Assembly (NCBI RefSeq): GCF_024139115.2
Contig: NW_026942456.1
Span: 1-64,000, forward strand
Length of the DNA stretch: 64,000 nucleotides
DNA from: Armigeres subalbatus
Lineage: Eukaryota > Arthropoda > Insecta > Diptera > Culicidae
Reading direction: 5' to 3'
Part shown: positions 20,352-31,508 of the stretch, piece by piece
How positions within the stretch are numbered: the stretch's first letter is position 1
How the letters are laid out: the number at the start of each line of letters is the position of its first letter
Made by a program: the position numbers and the translations under genes
Notes under the pieces: generated by a model
Databases searched by the model: none
What the model was told of the DNA's origin: nothing
What the model saw: the letters and a program-made list of their open reading frames with translations, nothing else

Positions 20352-21986
20352 AGGTACACCGGGGCAAGTTGAAATGCGGGGTAAGTTGAAACGGAAGCTG
20401 TAATTTAGTTAGGAAATGATCGAATGCTCTGATTATTTTTTTCAACTAACTACTCCCCTAAACGCACCTTCTGACTGCTATTCCCGGAAGATTGCAGCTT
20501 TCAAGAGCAATCCCTGTCACTGTTTATTTTTCGCCATTTGCAAAATCCAAACCAACTATTTGACGTGCCAATAAAACAGGTCTCAAAACAAAGTTGGAAG
20601 AGTTTTTTCATCAAATTTTCACGGTAGGTAATCATTCAATGTTGAAAAAGCAAAATGATTATGAAAATTCGATGAAAGACTCGTTTTAATTTTTGTATTT
20701 TGGTTGTTTTATATTGATCCGCATGTTCAACTTATCGGGGCAAATAGAAATGCATAGTGCGGGGCAAGTTGAAACAACGATTCAAAACGTCACCCTCGCA
20801 ATCAAAAGTAATATTTTTTCAGATGGTCATGGTCCGTCATAAATGCAATCCTCCTACAATCTCCACTAGAATAAAAAGGGTCATGTTTAAACTGCAGTTT
20901 AAAGATTCTTAATCTACTGAGCACTGCTCTCAGAAAAATAAAACATAGAGTATGTAAACATTTCGTTAACTCCACCTTTCACTACCCCAGCTGCTTATTT
21001 CTCCAATCGAAGAGTTTATGAGAGATATGATGGCTGGTTAATTAATGAGCATTTAAGAAGAAGCCACAACCGAATAAATCAAGTACAAGTGAACCAAATA
21101 ATGAACCATCCTGAATAGTAATCCAAGTGGTCACCAGTAGGAGGAAATCAATTTGATAAATTCTTAGTGTAGTGCGTTCTCCAGAATTTGGCCTCTGAAA
21201 ATACGCTTGTGCCTTTATTGTACACTGACCTTATTCGCATAAGAGTCCCATGTCATTTTCTCCGACTTGAGTAATTTGCCGTTAAATGTTTCAAACTTGT
21301 TTTACATGGAGACATACAAAAAAATCTAATAAATTGAAAAAACATGCTATCTTTCCAAAAATTTGACATAAAATTTTTTATCTTTGTTTATTGCTGTGGA
21401 ACAATTAAATGAACATATTTAAGTTATTTTTTTTGTGTAAAAGAGTACTTATCAAAATTTGAAATATGATTTTTATGCGAGTAAATATCAAGATGAGACA
21501 ACAAAAGTGGGATTTGTTTTTAAATTTCTAGAACAAAGCCTACTATTTTATCGGTTTTTCTTAAACAGGAGACAATTTTGAGCTAATTTCTGGAAGAAAA
21601 TCAAAATTGTCAAAAACTTACATGGGACTCTTATGCGAATCCTGGCAGTATTATAGTCACCTTTACAACCTCGTGCTTCTTGAGTCTCACTGAGTACATA
21701 CATTTGGTTATTAATACGGCAAAATTAGCTTATGACTGGATATAACGCAGTGTTTCAACTTGCCCCGATACGCGGGGCAAGTTGAAACGATGCATTTAAA
21801 AAAATAATTTGAATATACAAAAAATTTATAAAAAAGTTTGTTGGATTTGCTTATTTTTTATGTATAATATTTGGTCCGAACTAGCAAACACCGCAAAGGA
21901 ATTCAAAATATATCAAAGGGTAATTTTTTTACAGCACTTCGAATTTCAACTTTGAAAAAACCGTTTCAACTTGCCCCGGTGTACCT
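20352..21986. mobile_element. 1.6-kb non-autonomous TA-flanked element
   Basis: Ends are AGGTACACCGGGGCAAGTTG at 20352 and its complement ending at 21986, with TA outside both (20350-20351 and 21987-21988). The core 'ggggcaagttgaaa' recurs internally near 20385 and 20760. At about 21752-21790 it forms a palindrome (tttcaacttgccccg then cggggcaagttgaaa). No transposase frame is visible. TA duplication suggests mobilisation by a Tc1/mariner-type enzyme. A different MITE is nested at about 21223-21650. Confidence 0.8.
21223..21650. mobile_element. Nested ~430-bp MITE
   Basis: 'attcgcataagagtcccatgt' starts at 21233 and its exact complement lies at 21619-21639. Weaker similarity extends outward through an 'actg.c' block on both sides. 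The exact ends and duplication are uncertain (a TA is possible). Because it lies wholly inside 20352-21986, it inserted later or was carried along. The interior is AT-rich and non-coding. Confidence 0.7.
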
Positions 21987-21988
21987 TA

Positions 21989-24170
21989 GAATGATAGTAT
22001 TTTGGTGGTTTTGACTTGTGCCAAAAGCAAAACAAAATATATCTTTGAGTTGTACAAGGTCCATCGTTTTTTTTAGCTGCAGAACGATCGAATTCAGTTA
22101 AAAAATAGTTCGATTGACGAAATTCAGATTCCTGCCTTATTCTATTGTTTGGTTGGAAATTAATTTGATCTACCAAATGTCTGCCAAGAAGTCTTTGCTT
22201 CATATTATAGAACACCAAAAGAAGTCATATTGTTAAAGAAGTTTTATTACTTTGAATACCGCAATCTAAGTCAAATGTCGATGAAACTGATTGGTAAGTT
22301 TTATAACGAGTTATTGTTCATTCCATTTCAATGCTGTGCCACTATGGATAATAAGCTAAATGTATTTTTCCTATGTTTATTTCCACAATTTAATAAAACC
22401 AGAGAATTCGCAATCCCATTATTCGTATACTTCTACATTAGCTTTGTTCCCAACAATCGTAGCCATTCCACTCGGTGAAGCCCATTTCCGAGCGAAACTT
22501 TTAATTTTTCCATACCACTCCACTTTGTTCCATATTCAATTTAAATAATTTAATTCTGTTTATGAGATCACCGTCGGTCGGCTTCAATCCTACAGCCAGT
22601 GAGTGGACGGATTAGAACCGAGGGTGTACATGGGCGAAGGCTCAAAAGTGGATGTATCATATAACACCGGCCAAGTCAGATTTTCCGAAATGAACTATTA
22701 TAATGTTTCATTTAATTCCATAAATATAACTAAATCATCGCCCATCTCATGTCTCATACGAGAAGTTACGGTCGCCTACATTCGGTTCACTTATCAAATG
22801 CTCGGTACTGAACGTGGGGGGAAAGTGAGGAATCCTACATTATGTAGATACCGCACCGCACGGTGAACCTTGCAGCAGGATGAGGTGTGGAACAGCTCAA
22901 AACTACAACCTGCACAAAATTTTGCCTAATGCTCTCTTCTTTCGAATGTCATGATTCTCGACTCCGGGCTACCTTCTTACGGCAAATGCCAAACATGCAG
23001 AACCGTCAGCTCGAGCCGACTGTCCGAAGGAGGGTGTCTATTTTATCCGAAATTCACACAACTCATATAAGGTTCGTTACCTCATACTGCCTTCTAGGAC
23101 CGGGCCAAGGGATGGGGTCTTCCTTACAGAAATGCTAAATTGTGTTTTCTCGTTGCAAGCATCCACCCAAGGTGCCCATTTCCTCAGCGTTGTACTTGGC
23201 TGTACATTTATTATATTCTAATGAAATTTTTGGAAAATTTCGCATCCGAAATCTAAACTCGAAATCGTTTATTATAAATTTTATACATTTATGTATTAGT
23301 TTTTCCGAGTTAATCCTATTGTTCTGACCGTCATCGTCGTCATCGGTCTGAAAGAGATAGCAAGTACCAGCAGTGCAGCACCAGGTTTCTAATAACACCC
23401 GACGAAAATTATGCATGTGAGTGGTGTCCGCACACTCCCTCCACCTTACTCTTGATGAGTTTCCTTCCTGAAGAGGCCACATGGATGACGATGATGCACT
23501 CCCTTCACCCATCCACCGCACCACATACGTATCGGGGAATTGGGAAGCTGCATTTTCGGAAGACGCATTTGTGGTGGCTTCATTTTTGAGCTTGACTGCC
23601 GTTGCAGGTATAATATTTTATGTTTTGAGCCTGGCATTCGAATTGCGTTCCGTCTAGGCTCGGACACTTTCGTTGTCGTCGTTTTCGGTATTGGCGTTGA
23701 TCCATCCGCTTGGCGTCGTGCTCCTTCCGGGTTGGTTTGATGCCCAGGAAAGAGCCGCACTGCATGCAGTGATGCAAAGCTTGTTCTGCGATTGTCACGT
23801 CGATCTCACCCAACCCAACCCGAGCAGTTGGATGTCGAAATGGAGTAGCAATGCTCTTGGATCGAATAGTTTAATGTTGGACCGATGGGCTGGGGGATAA
23901 GATGTAGTCTGGGAGAAGATGCATCCAATTATGACCGTGGTTATTCGTGCGCTTGAACTACGATTGCGGTATGTGCGTGTATAACTGACTTTGTTGTGGA
24001 TAGTATGAGTAATTGTATCGCAAATTCATGTTTATAAATGTGATGAACTGCAATATAATCCATTGACGGTATTTGGACGGCCGTCCGTTGAGATCAAAAT
24101 GCGTAAAATAAAAAAAGCACTCAAGTTACAGAAAGCATATTTTAAGCTCTTTTTAGTGGAATGTATTCAA
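21989..24170. other. 2.2 kb without an identifiable gene
   Basis: Lower repeat content than the surroundings. Frames at 22603-22866, 22887-23138 and both strands of 23135-23900 overlap one another and show no domain. The 23.4-23.9 kb part is GC-richer and might be host sequence. Nothing firm. Confidence 0.35.
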
Positions 24171-24290
24171 TCGTCTAAGACGAGTTAAGTAACTCCATTT
24201 AATTTCACCAATTATTTCGATATCTTTGCAGATACGTATTTCGACCACAACGGTGTGGTCGTCTTCAGTGTCTCGTACTTGACTCGATAT
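24171..24290 (-). repeat. Second copy of the short retroposon at 9193
   Basis: On the minus strand it reads 'cgagtcaagtacgagacac', 'tgaagacgaccac', 'ggtcgaaatacgtatctgc' and 'aactcgtctta', in the same order as 9193-9316. Ends are not marked by a clear duplication. Confidence 0.65.
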
Positions 24291-24930
24291 TCATAAGGAT
24301 ATTCATCATTTTTCATATTTTTTTCAATTAGACCGTTACAAATATTTAATCATTTTTATGTCCTACTGGTCTCCGGAAGGTCAAGGGGGGTATAATAAAA
24401 AATAAATATTAAAATGCAAAAAATAAAAATAAAACTCCTCGGATTCGTTAAAGAATGTTTTGAAAATCCTCAAAATTATCGGGATTTTTTTGTTGCCCCC
24501 TCAAAATATTATTTTTTTGGAAAAAAAATCCGAAGGGGGGGGGGGACAAAATAGATTTTAAATATTTGTATCGGCCTTATCTAGAATGGATTTTGGCAAC
24601 ACTTTCGGAACATTTATGTTGCCAAAATCAAATGGTTTTTATTTTCTTTTAATACTTCACATTTCTTCACTTAATTATTAGGTCGACGCGAAAACAGGGG
24701 TCTAACAATTTTTTTTAAAGGAAAATTAGATTTACGTGGCTTAAAAGCAATTTCAAAAATAAAATGGAATTAAAAAAAATGTGTAGCCGAAATTGAATGG
24801 TTTTGTTGCTAAATCGAATGGGGTCTGTACTAGGTAACGTCATTGAGAAATGCTTATCATCACTGTTTTATCAACTTCATGAACTCCCACTCATAGCGCG
24901 GGCTCTCAAGTGTAGCTTTTCCTTGTGTCA
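24291..24930. other. AT-rich stretch with homopolymers
   Basis: A-rich and T-rich runs and an 11-base G run near 24535-24545. No coding sequence or paired repeat identified. Confidence 0.35.
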
Positions 24931-24943
24931 TAAACGAGTTCCT

Positions 24944-25240
24944 TCTTCTTCTTCTTTTTGTTATTGGCATTACATCCCTACACTGGGTCAGAGCCGCCTC
25001 GCAACTTAGTTTTCATTAGGCACTTCCACAGTTATTGACTGCGAGGTTTCTAAGCCAAGTTACCATTTTTGCATTCGTATATCATGAGGCTAACACGATG
25101 ATACTTTTATGCCCAGGGAAGTCGAGACAATTTCCTAACCGGAAATTGCCTAGACCGGCACCGGGAATCGAACCCAGCCACCCTCAGCATGGTCTTGCTT
25201 TGTAGCCGTGCGTCTTACTGCACGGCTAAGGAGGGCCCTC
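24944..25240 (-). mobile_element. Feilai-type SINE, full length, antisense
   Basis: Complementary to the family at 3316. The head (B box complement 'ggaatcgaacc' at about 25163) is at the right and the (ctt)n tail at the left. The 13-mer taaacgagttcct flanks it exactly at 24931-24943 and 25241-25253. Confidence 0.9.
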
Positions 25241-25253
25241 TAAACGAGTTCCT

Positions 25254-25565
25254 AGCCTTCCCGATTCACCCTTCAAGTCCCAGGACGAACGGTTTTGTGG
25301 TTTCGTTTATGCTCAATGGAAATAGTCATATTTTTACCCTGATACATTTTCAGAGCAGAATTCTTGTTCAGGACCAATATAAAAAAAGTGCATTGGGATC
25401 TTTTTTACTTAAATGTGAAAATCAACTCAATGCTCTGGACGCATTTTTGTACGAAATTTATCAAGTCTACCTACAAATCATATAAAAATATATCTGTAAA
25501 GATTTATGGTCGATTAAGATGCCTTCACCCATTAATATTTAATAAATTAGTAAGACAGGGTCATA
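25254..25565. other. No recognised feature
   Basis: Unassigned sequence. Overlapping short frames (25189-25585) have no domain. Confidence 0.35.
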
Positions 25566-25815
25566 ATCCAACGTACTCGTGGTGACTCGAGGATAGATTT
25601 ACAAAATTTTTGGATGTACTGGGCTTAGGCTTTGGGATCAGGAAATTTTGGCTGCTCATCCGGGAATTTGGCGTCATGGACGATGTTGTATGTTGTCGAC
25701 TGGATCGACTGAGAGCATAGACTTCCGGGAGGTCAGAGCTACGAAGCGCTGTGGAACAGAGAGGAAGAGACAAGACAAAACAAACGCTGAAGAAAAAAAT
25801 AAAACAAACGTATTT
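25566..25815 (-). mobile_element. 3' UTR fragment of the I/LOA-like LINE
   Basis: The reverse complement matches 45050-45295, the 3' UTR of the full-length LINE, through 'gcttcgtagctctg', 'atgctctcagtcga', 'acatcgtcc(a/c)tgacgccaaat' and 'ctcgagtcaccacgagtac', at roughly three-quarters identity. It lacks the final poly(A) portion and all coding sequence. An older, truncated relative inserted in the opposite direction. Confidence 0.8.
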
Positions 25816-26208
25816 GATTTTGATATCAGAAACACACATCACAATCCCCTAAAAACCTCGAATTTACCTGTAGGGTTGTTTACCTCGGGCCACAAGGCTA
25901 TCCAAAAATCGCTCTCTGGAGGCGTCATTTTACGAGCAGAACCAAACTTCGTGATCAATGTCATCGGAACCGGCTCTGCAGCTACATAAATTGCTATCGA
26001 CAAGAATATTGATTGGACATAAGCCTCAACACGAATGAATCCTCAACACAATTCCTCACCTCTGAACCATGTTCGCCCAGAAGCTTTTGGAATTCTGGAA
26101 TATAGCCACCGTCTAAGTTCGTTGGAAGTCCAAAATTCCTTTGCCAACTTTGAAAAGTACTCTAATACTAGTAATTCATCTCAATTTTTCTACCATTCGC
26201 TAGTCCAC
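25816..26208. other. No recognised feature
   Basis: Unassigned sequence bordering the satellite. Confidence 0.35.
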
Positions 26209-29200
26209 CTCTTGAAAGAAGGCTTCCGAGCCTCTTGAAAGGAGGCTTCCGAGCCTCTTGAAAGGAGGCTTCCGAGCCTCTTGAAAGGAGGCTTCCGAGC
26301 CTCTTGAAAGGAGGCTTCCGAGCCTCTTGAAAGGAGGCCTGAGCCTCTTGAAAGGAGGCTCTGAGCCTCTTGAAGGAGGCTTCAGGCCTCTTGAAAGGAG
26401 GCTTCTGAGCCTCTTGAAAGGAGGCTTCTGAGCCTCTTGAAAGGAGGCCTGAGCCTCTTGAAAGGAGGCTTCCAGGCCTCTTGAAGGAGGCTGAGCCTCT
26501 TGAAAGGAGGCTTCCGAGCATCTTGAAAGGAGGCTTCCAAGCCCCTTGAAAGGAGGCTTCCAAGCATCTTAAAAGGAGGCTTCCAAGCCCCTAGAAAGGA
26601 GGCTTCCAAGCTTCTTGAAAGGAGGCTTCCAGGCTTCTTGAAAGGAGGCTTCCAAGCCCCTTGGAAGGAGGCTTCCAAGCCCCTTGCAAGGAGGCTTCCA
26701 AGCCTCTTGAAAGGAGGCTTCCAAGCCTCTTGAAAGGAGGCTTCCAAACCTCTTGGAAGGAGGCTTCCAAGCCTCTTGAAAGGAGGCTTCCAAGCCTCTT
26801 GAAAGGAGGCTTCCAAGTCTCTTGAAAGGAGGCTTCCAAGTCTCTTGAAAGGAGGCTTCCGAGCTTCTTGAAAGGAAGCTTCCGAGCCTCTTGAAAGGAG
26901 GCTTCCGAGCCTCTTGAAAGGAGGCTTCCGAGCCTCTTGAAAGGAGGCTTCCGAGCATCTTGAAAGGAGGCTTCCAAGCCCCTTGAAAGGAGGCTTCCAA
27001 GCATCTTAAAAGGAGGCTTCCAAGCCCCTAGAAAGGAGGCTTCCAAGCTTCTTGAAAGGAGGCTTCCAGGCTTCTTGAAAGGAGGCTTCCAAGCCCCTTG
27101 GAAGGAGGCTTCCAAGCCCCTTGCAAGGAGGCTTCCAAGCATCTTAAAAGGAGGCTTCCAAGCCCCTAGAAAGGAGGCTTCCAAGCTTCTTGAAAGGAGG
27201 CTTCCAGGCTTCTTGAAAGGAGGCTTCCAAGCCCCTTGGAAGGAGGCTTCCAAGCCTCTTGAAAGGAGGCTTCCAAGCCTCTTGAAAGGAGGCTTCCAAG
27301 CCTCTTGAAAGGAGGTTTCCGAGCATTTTGAAAGAAGGCTTCCGAGCCTCTTGAAAGGAGGCTTCCAAACCTCTTGAAACGAGGCTTCCAAGTCTCTTGA
27401 AAGGAGGCTTCCAAGTCTCTTGAAAGGAGGCTTCCGAGCCTCTTGAAAGGAGGCTTCCGAGCCTCTTGAAAGGAGGCTTCCGAGCATCTTGAAAGGAGGC
27501 TTCCAAGCCCCTTGAAAGGAGGCTTCCAAGCATCTTAAAAGGAGGCTTCCAAGCCCCTAGAAAGGAGGCTTCCAAGCTTCTTGAAAGGAGGCTTCCAGGC
27601 TTCTTGAAAGGAGGCTTCCAAGCCCCTTGGAAGGAGGCTTCCAAGCCCCTTGCAAGGAGGCTTCCAAGCCTCTTGAAAGGAGGCTTCCAAGCCTCTTGAA
27701 AGGAGGCTTCCAAACCTCTTGGAAGGAGGCTTCCAAGCCTCTTGAAAGGAGGCTTCCAAGCCTCTTGAAAGGAGGCTTCCAAGTCTCTTGAAAGGAGGCT
27801 TCCAAGTCTCTTGAAAGGAGGCTTCCGAGCTTCTTGAAAGGAGGCTTCCGGGCCTCTTGAAAGGAGGCTTCCAGCCTCTTGAAAGGAGGCTTCTGAGCCT
27901 CTTGAAGGAGGCTTCCAGGCCTCTTGAAAGGAGGCTTCCAGGCCTCTTGAAAGGAGGCTTTCGAGCCTCTTGAAGGAGGCTCTGAGCCTCTTGAAAGGAG
28001 GCTTCCAGGCCTGTTGAAAGGAGGCTTCCAGGCCTGTTGAAAGGAGGCTTCCAGGCCTCTTGAAAGGAGGCTTCAGGCCTCTTGAAAGGAGGCTTGAGGC
28101 CTCTTGAAGGAGGCTTCCAGGCCTCTTGAAAGGAGGCTTCTGAGGCCTCTTGAAAGGAGGCTTCTGGGCCTCTTGAAAGGAGGCTTGAGCCTCTTGAAAG
28201 GAGGCTTTGAGCCTCTTGAAAGGAGGCTGAGGCCTCTTGAAAGGAGGCTTTCAGGCCTCTTGAAAGGAGGCTTTCGAGGCATCTTGAAAGGAGGCTTTGA
28301 GGCCTCTTGAAAGGAGGCTTTCAGGCCTCTTGAAGGAGGCTTCCAGGCCTCTTGAAAGGAGGCATCCAGGCCTCTTGAAAGGAGGCATCCGAGGCCTCTT
28401 GAAAGGAGGCTTCGAGCCTCTTGAAAGGAAAGGAGGCTCTCGAGGCCTCTTGAAAGGAGGCTTCAGGCCTCTTGAAGGAGGCTTGAGGCCTCTTGAAGGA
28501 GGCTTCCAGAGCCTCTTGAAGGAGGCTTCCAGGCCTCTTGAAAGGAGGCTGAGGCCTTTGAAGGAGGCTTCAGGCCTCTTGAAAAAGGCTTCCAGGCCTC
28601 TTGAAAGGAGTCTTCCGAGCCTCTTGAAAGGAGGCTCTGAGCCTCTTGAAAGGAGGCTTGAGGCCTCTTGAAAGGAGGCCTGAGCCTCTTGAAAGGAGGC
28701 TTCCAGGCCTCTTGAAAGGAGGCTTCTGAGCCTCTTGAAAGGAGGCTTCCAGGCCTCTTGAAAGGAGGCTTCCGAGCCTCTTGAAAGGAGGCTTCCGAGC
28801 CTCTTGAAAGGAGGCTTCCGAGCCTCTTGAAAGGAGGCTTCCGAGCCTCTTGAAAGGCGGCTTCCGAGCCTCTTGAAAGGAGGCTTCCAAGCCCCTTGAA
28901 AGGAGGCTTCCAAGCATCTTAAAAGGAGGCTTCCAAGCCCCTTGAAAGGAGGCTTCCAAGCTTCTTGAAAGAAGGCTTCCAGGCTTCTTGAAAGGAGGTT
29001 TTCCAAGCCCCTTGGAAGGAGGCTTCCAAGCCCCTTGAAAGGAAGCTTCCAAGCCCCTTGAAAGGAAGCTTCCAAGCCCCTTGAAAGGAGGCTTCCAAGC
29101 CTCTTGAAAGGAAAGGAGGCTTCCGAGCCTCTTGAAAGGAGGCTTCCGAGCCTCTTGAAAGGAGGCTTCCGAGCCTCTTGAAAGGAGGCTTCCGAGCCTC

Positions 29201-30722
29201 TTGAAAGGAGGCTTCCGAGCCTCTTGAAAGGAGGCTTCCGAGCCTCTTGAAAGGAGGCTCTGAGGCCTCTTGAAAGGAGGCTTCCAGGCCTCTTGAAAGG
29301 AGGCTTCTGAGGCCTCTTGAAGGAGGCTGGAGCCTCTTGAAGGGCTTCCAGGCCTCTTGAAAGAGGCTTGAGGCCTCTTGAAAGAGGCTTCCAGGCCTCT
29401 TGAAAGAGGCTTCTGAGCCTCTTGAAAGGAGGCTTCTGAGCCTCTTGAAAGGAGGCTTCCAGGCCTCTTGAAGGAGGCCTGAGCCTCTTGAAAGGAGGCT
29501 TGAGCCTCTTGAAAGGAGGCTTCTGAGCCTCTTGAAAGGAGGCTTCAGGCCTCTTGAAGGAGGCTTCCAGGCCTCTTGAAGGAGGCTTCCAGGCCTCTTG
29601 AAAGGAGGCTCTGAGCCTCTTGAAAGGAGGCTTCTGAGCCTCTTGAAAGGAGGCTTCCAGGCCTCTTGAAAGGAGGCTTCCAGGCCTCTTGAAAGGAGGC
29701 TCTGAGCCTCTTGAAAGGAGGCTTCCAGGCCTCTTGAAGGAGGCTTCCAGGCCTCTTGAAAGGAGGCTTCCGGGCCTCTTGAAAGGAGGGCTGAGCCTCT
29801 TGAAAGGAGGCTTCTGAGCCTCTTGAAAGGAGGCTTCCGGGCCTCTTGAAGGAGGCTTCCAGGCCTCTTGAAAGGAGGCTCTGAGCCTCTTGAAAGGAGG
29901 CTGGGAGCCTCTTGAAGGAGGCTGGGCCTCTTGAAGGAGGCTTGAGCCTCTTGAAAGGAGGCTTCCAGGCCTCTTGAAAGGAGGCTTGAGCCTCTTGAAA
30001 GGAGGCTTCCAGGCCTCTTGAAAGGAGGCTGAGCCTCTTGAAAGGAGGCCTGAGCCTCTTGAAAGGAGGCTTCCGAGCCTCTTGAAAGGAGGCTTCCAGG
30101 CCTCTTGAAAGGAGGCTTCTGAGCCTCTTGAAGGAGGCCTGAGCCTCTTGAAAGGAGGCTTCCTGAGCCTCTTGAAAGGAGGCTCTGAGCCTCTTGAAAG
30201 GAGGCTCTGAGCCTCTTGAAAGGAGGCTCTGGGCCTCTTGAAGGAGGCCTGAGCCTCTTGAAAGGAGGCTTCCGAGCCTCTTGAAAGGAGACTTCCGAGC
30301 CTCTTGAAAGGAGGCTTCCTAGCCTCTTGAAAGGAGGCTTCCTAGCCTCTTGAAAGGAGGCTTCTCAGCCTCTTGAAAGGAGGCTTCCTAGCCTCTTGAA
30401 AGGAGGCTTCCGAGCCTCTTGAAAGGAGGCTTCCGAGCCTCTTGTAAGGAGGCTCCCAAGCCCCTTGAAAGGAGGCTTCCAAGCCCCTTGAAAGGAGGCT
30501 TCCAAGCCCCTTGAAAGGAGGCTTCCAAGCCCCTTGAAAGGAGGCTTCCAAGCCCCTTGAAAGGAGGCTTCCAAGCCCCTTGAAAGGAGGCTTCCAAGCC
30601 CCTTGAAAGGAGGCTTCCAAGCCCCTTGAAAGGAGGCTTCCAAGCCCCTTGAAGGAGGTTTCAAAGCCTCTTGAAAGGAGGCTTCCAAGTCCCTTAAACG
30701 GAGACTTCCAAGCCTCTTGAGA
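26209..30722. repeat. 4.5-kb satellite, 23-bp self-complementary unit
   Basis: About 200 head-to-tail copies of gaggcttccaagcctc + ttgaaag (23 bp). GAGGCTT and AAGCCTC within each unit are exact complements separated by CC, so every unit can form a small hairpin. Variants (aag/gag/cag before cctc; cctc/cccc/catc/cttc) define sub-blocks. From about 27850 to 30260 many units are shortened to 20-22 bp and phase drifts; at the flanks units are uniform. A variant with 'cttaaaagg' recurs at 26568, 27005, 27143, 27534 and 28918, the first intervals being 437, 138 and 391 bp, multiples of 23. Long frames (up to 312 codons, repeating EASFQEAWKPPFKRLGSLLSRGL) exist only because the unit lacks stops. 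I do not call them genes. Confidence 0.95.
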
Positions 30723-30729
30723 GGTCAAG

Positions 30730-30862
30730 GGGCCCTCCTTAGCCGTGCGGTAAGACGCGCGGCTACAAAGGAACACCATGCTAAGGGTGGCTGGGTTCGA
30801 TTCCCCTTGCCGGTCCAGGCAATTTTTGGATTGGAAATTGTCTCGACTTCCCTGGGCATAAA
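30730..30862 (+). mobile_element. Feilai-type SINE, 3'-truncated at satellite edge
   Basis: Head, A box and B box are intact (gggccctccttagccgtgcgg ... ggttcgattcc). The sequence stops after 'cttccctgggcataaa', where a last satellite unit (ggaggcttctgggcctc, 30863-30885) begins. The other full copies continue for 150 bp past this point. Confidence 0.85.
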
Positions 30863-30885
30863 GGAGGCTTCTGGGCCTCTTGAAA

Positions 30886-31387
30886 TTGATATAAAATGAT
30901 TTCCATTTTCTTTTTGCTATTAAAATACCAGTCAAAAACCCGCGTGGTGCAGTTTGGCTGAACCCCGATCATATGTATTTGGAATGTTTCTCAGCTTCGA
31001 TTGTGCTTTTATGCTTCGGTAAGGAATCGATATCCATACATTGGTGGTCATATACAATTCTGCAAGGTTTTAATACAAGCAAATGTAAGCAATACAAAAT
31101 TGTATTAACATTCAATATTCTTATGCAGAGCTGTATTAAAATCTGCCATCCACTGGTTGGGTGCAGAACTACTTTTTACTTATACACTCTATTCAAAGAC
31201 TCTGAGAGAGTCTGCTCCGTAGCCGGGAATTTAGAGAAGTTTCGTGAATGATTTCCGAGGAGTACTCTTGTTCTTATATATTTTTTCCAATGAGAGCGCG
31301 TGTGTCATATCTACTTTTATCATCAAATTCGATTCCCAGAAGGTTTGTGTAATCCTACCATGGAAGATACGGGTGCTGAATTGGAAT
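30886..31387. other. No recognised feature
   Basis: Unassigned AT-rich sequence. Confidence 0.35.
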
Positions 31388-31397
31388 GTAATTTCGT

Positions 31398-31498
31398 TCT
31401 TCTTCTTCTTCTTCTCATTGGCATTACATCCCCCACTGGGACATTGCCGCCTCGCAGTTTAGTGTTCATTAAGGACTTCCACAGTTATTATCTGCGAG
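31398..31498 (-). mobile_element. Feilai-type SINE, 5'-truncated, antisense
   Basis: Only the 3' 100 bp of the family ((ctt)n tail then 'attggcattacatccc' and 'ccgcctcgcag'). Flanked by gtaatttcgt at 31388-31397 and 31499-31508, so it is a truncated insertion in its own right. Confidence 0.85.
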
Positions 31499-31508
31499 GT
31501 AATTTCGT

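Noticed and set aside
23135..23900. Overlapping frames on both strands at 23.1-23.9 kb as host genes
   Set aside because: No domain, no consistent start, mutually overlapping on opposite strands.
26591..27782. 212-312-codon minus-strand frames of repeated EASFQEAWKPPFK sequence
   Set aside because: 23-bp satellite read in all three minus frames. The same peptide results whichever frame is used. Not a gene.
26209..30722. Possible CRISPR array (short repeats at regular spacing)
   Set aside because: There are no spacers: units are contiguous and variable, and the context is eukaryotic.
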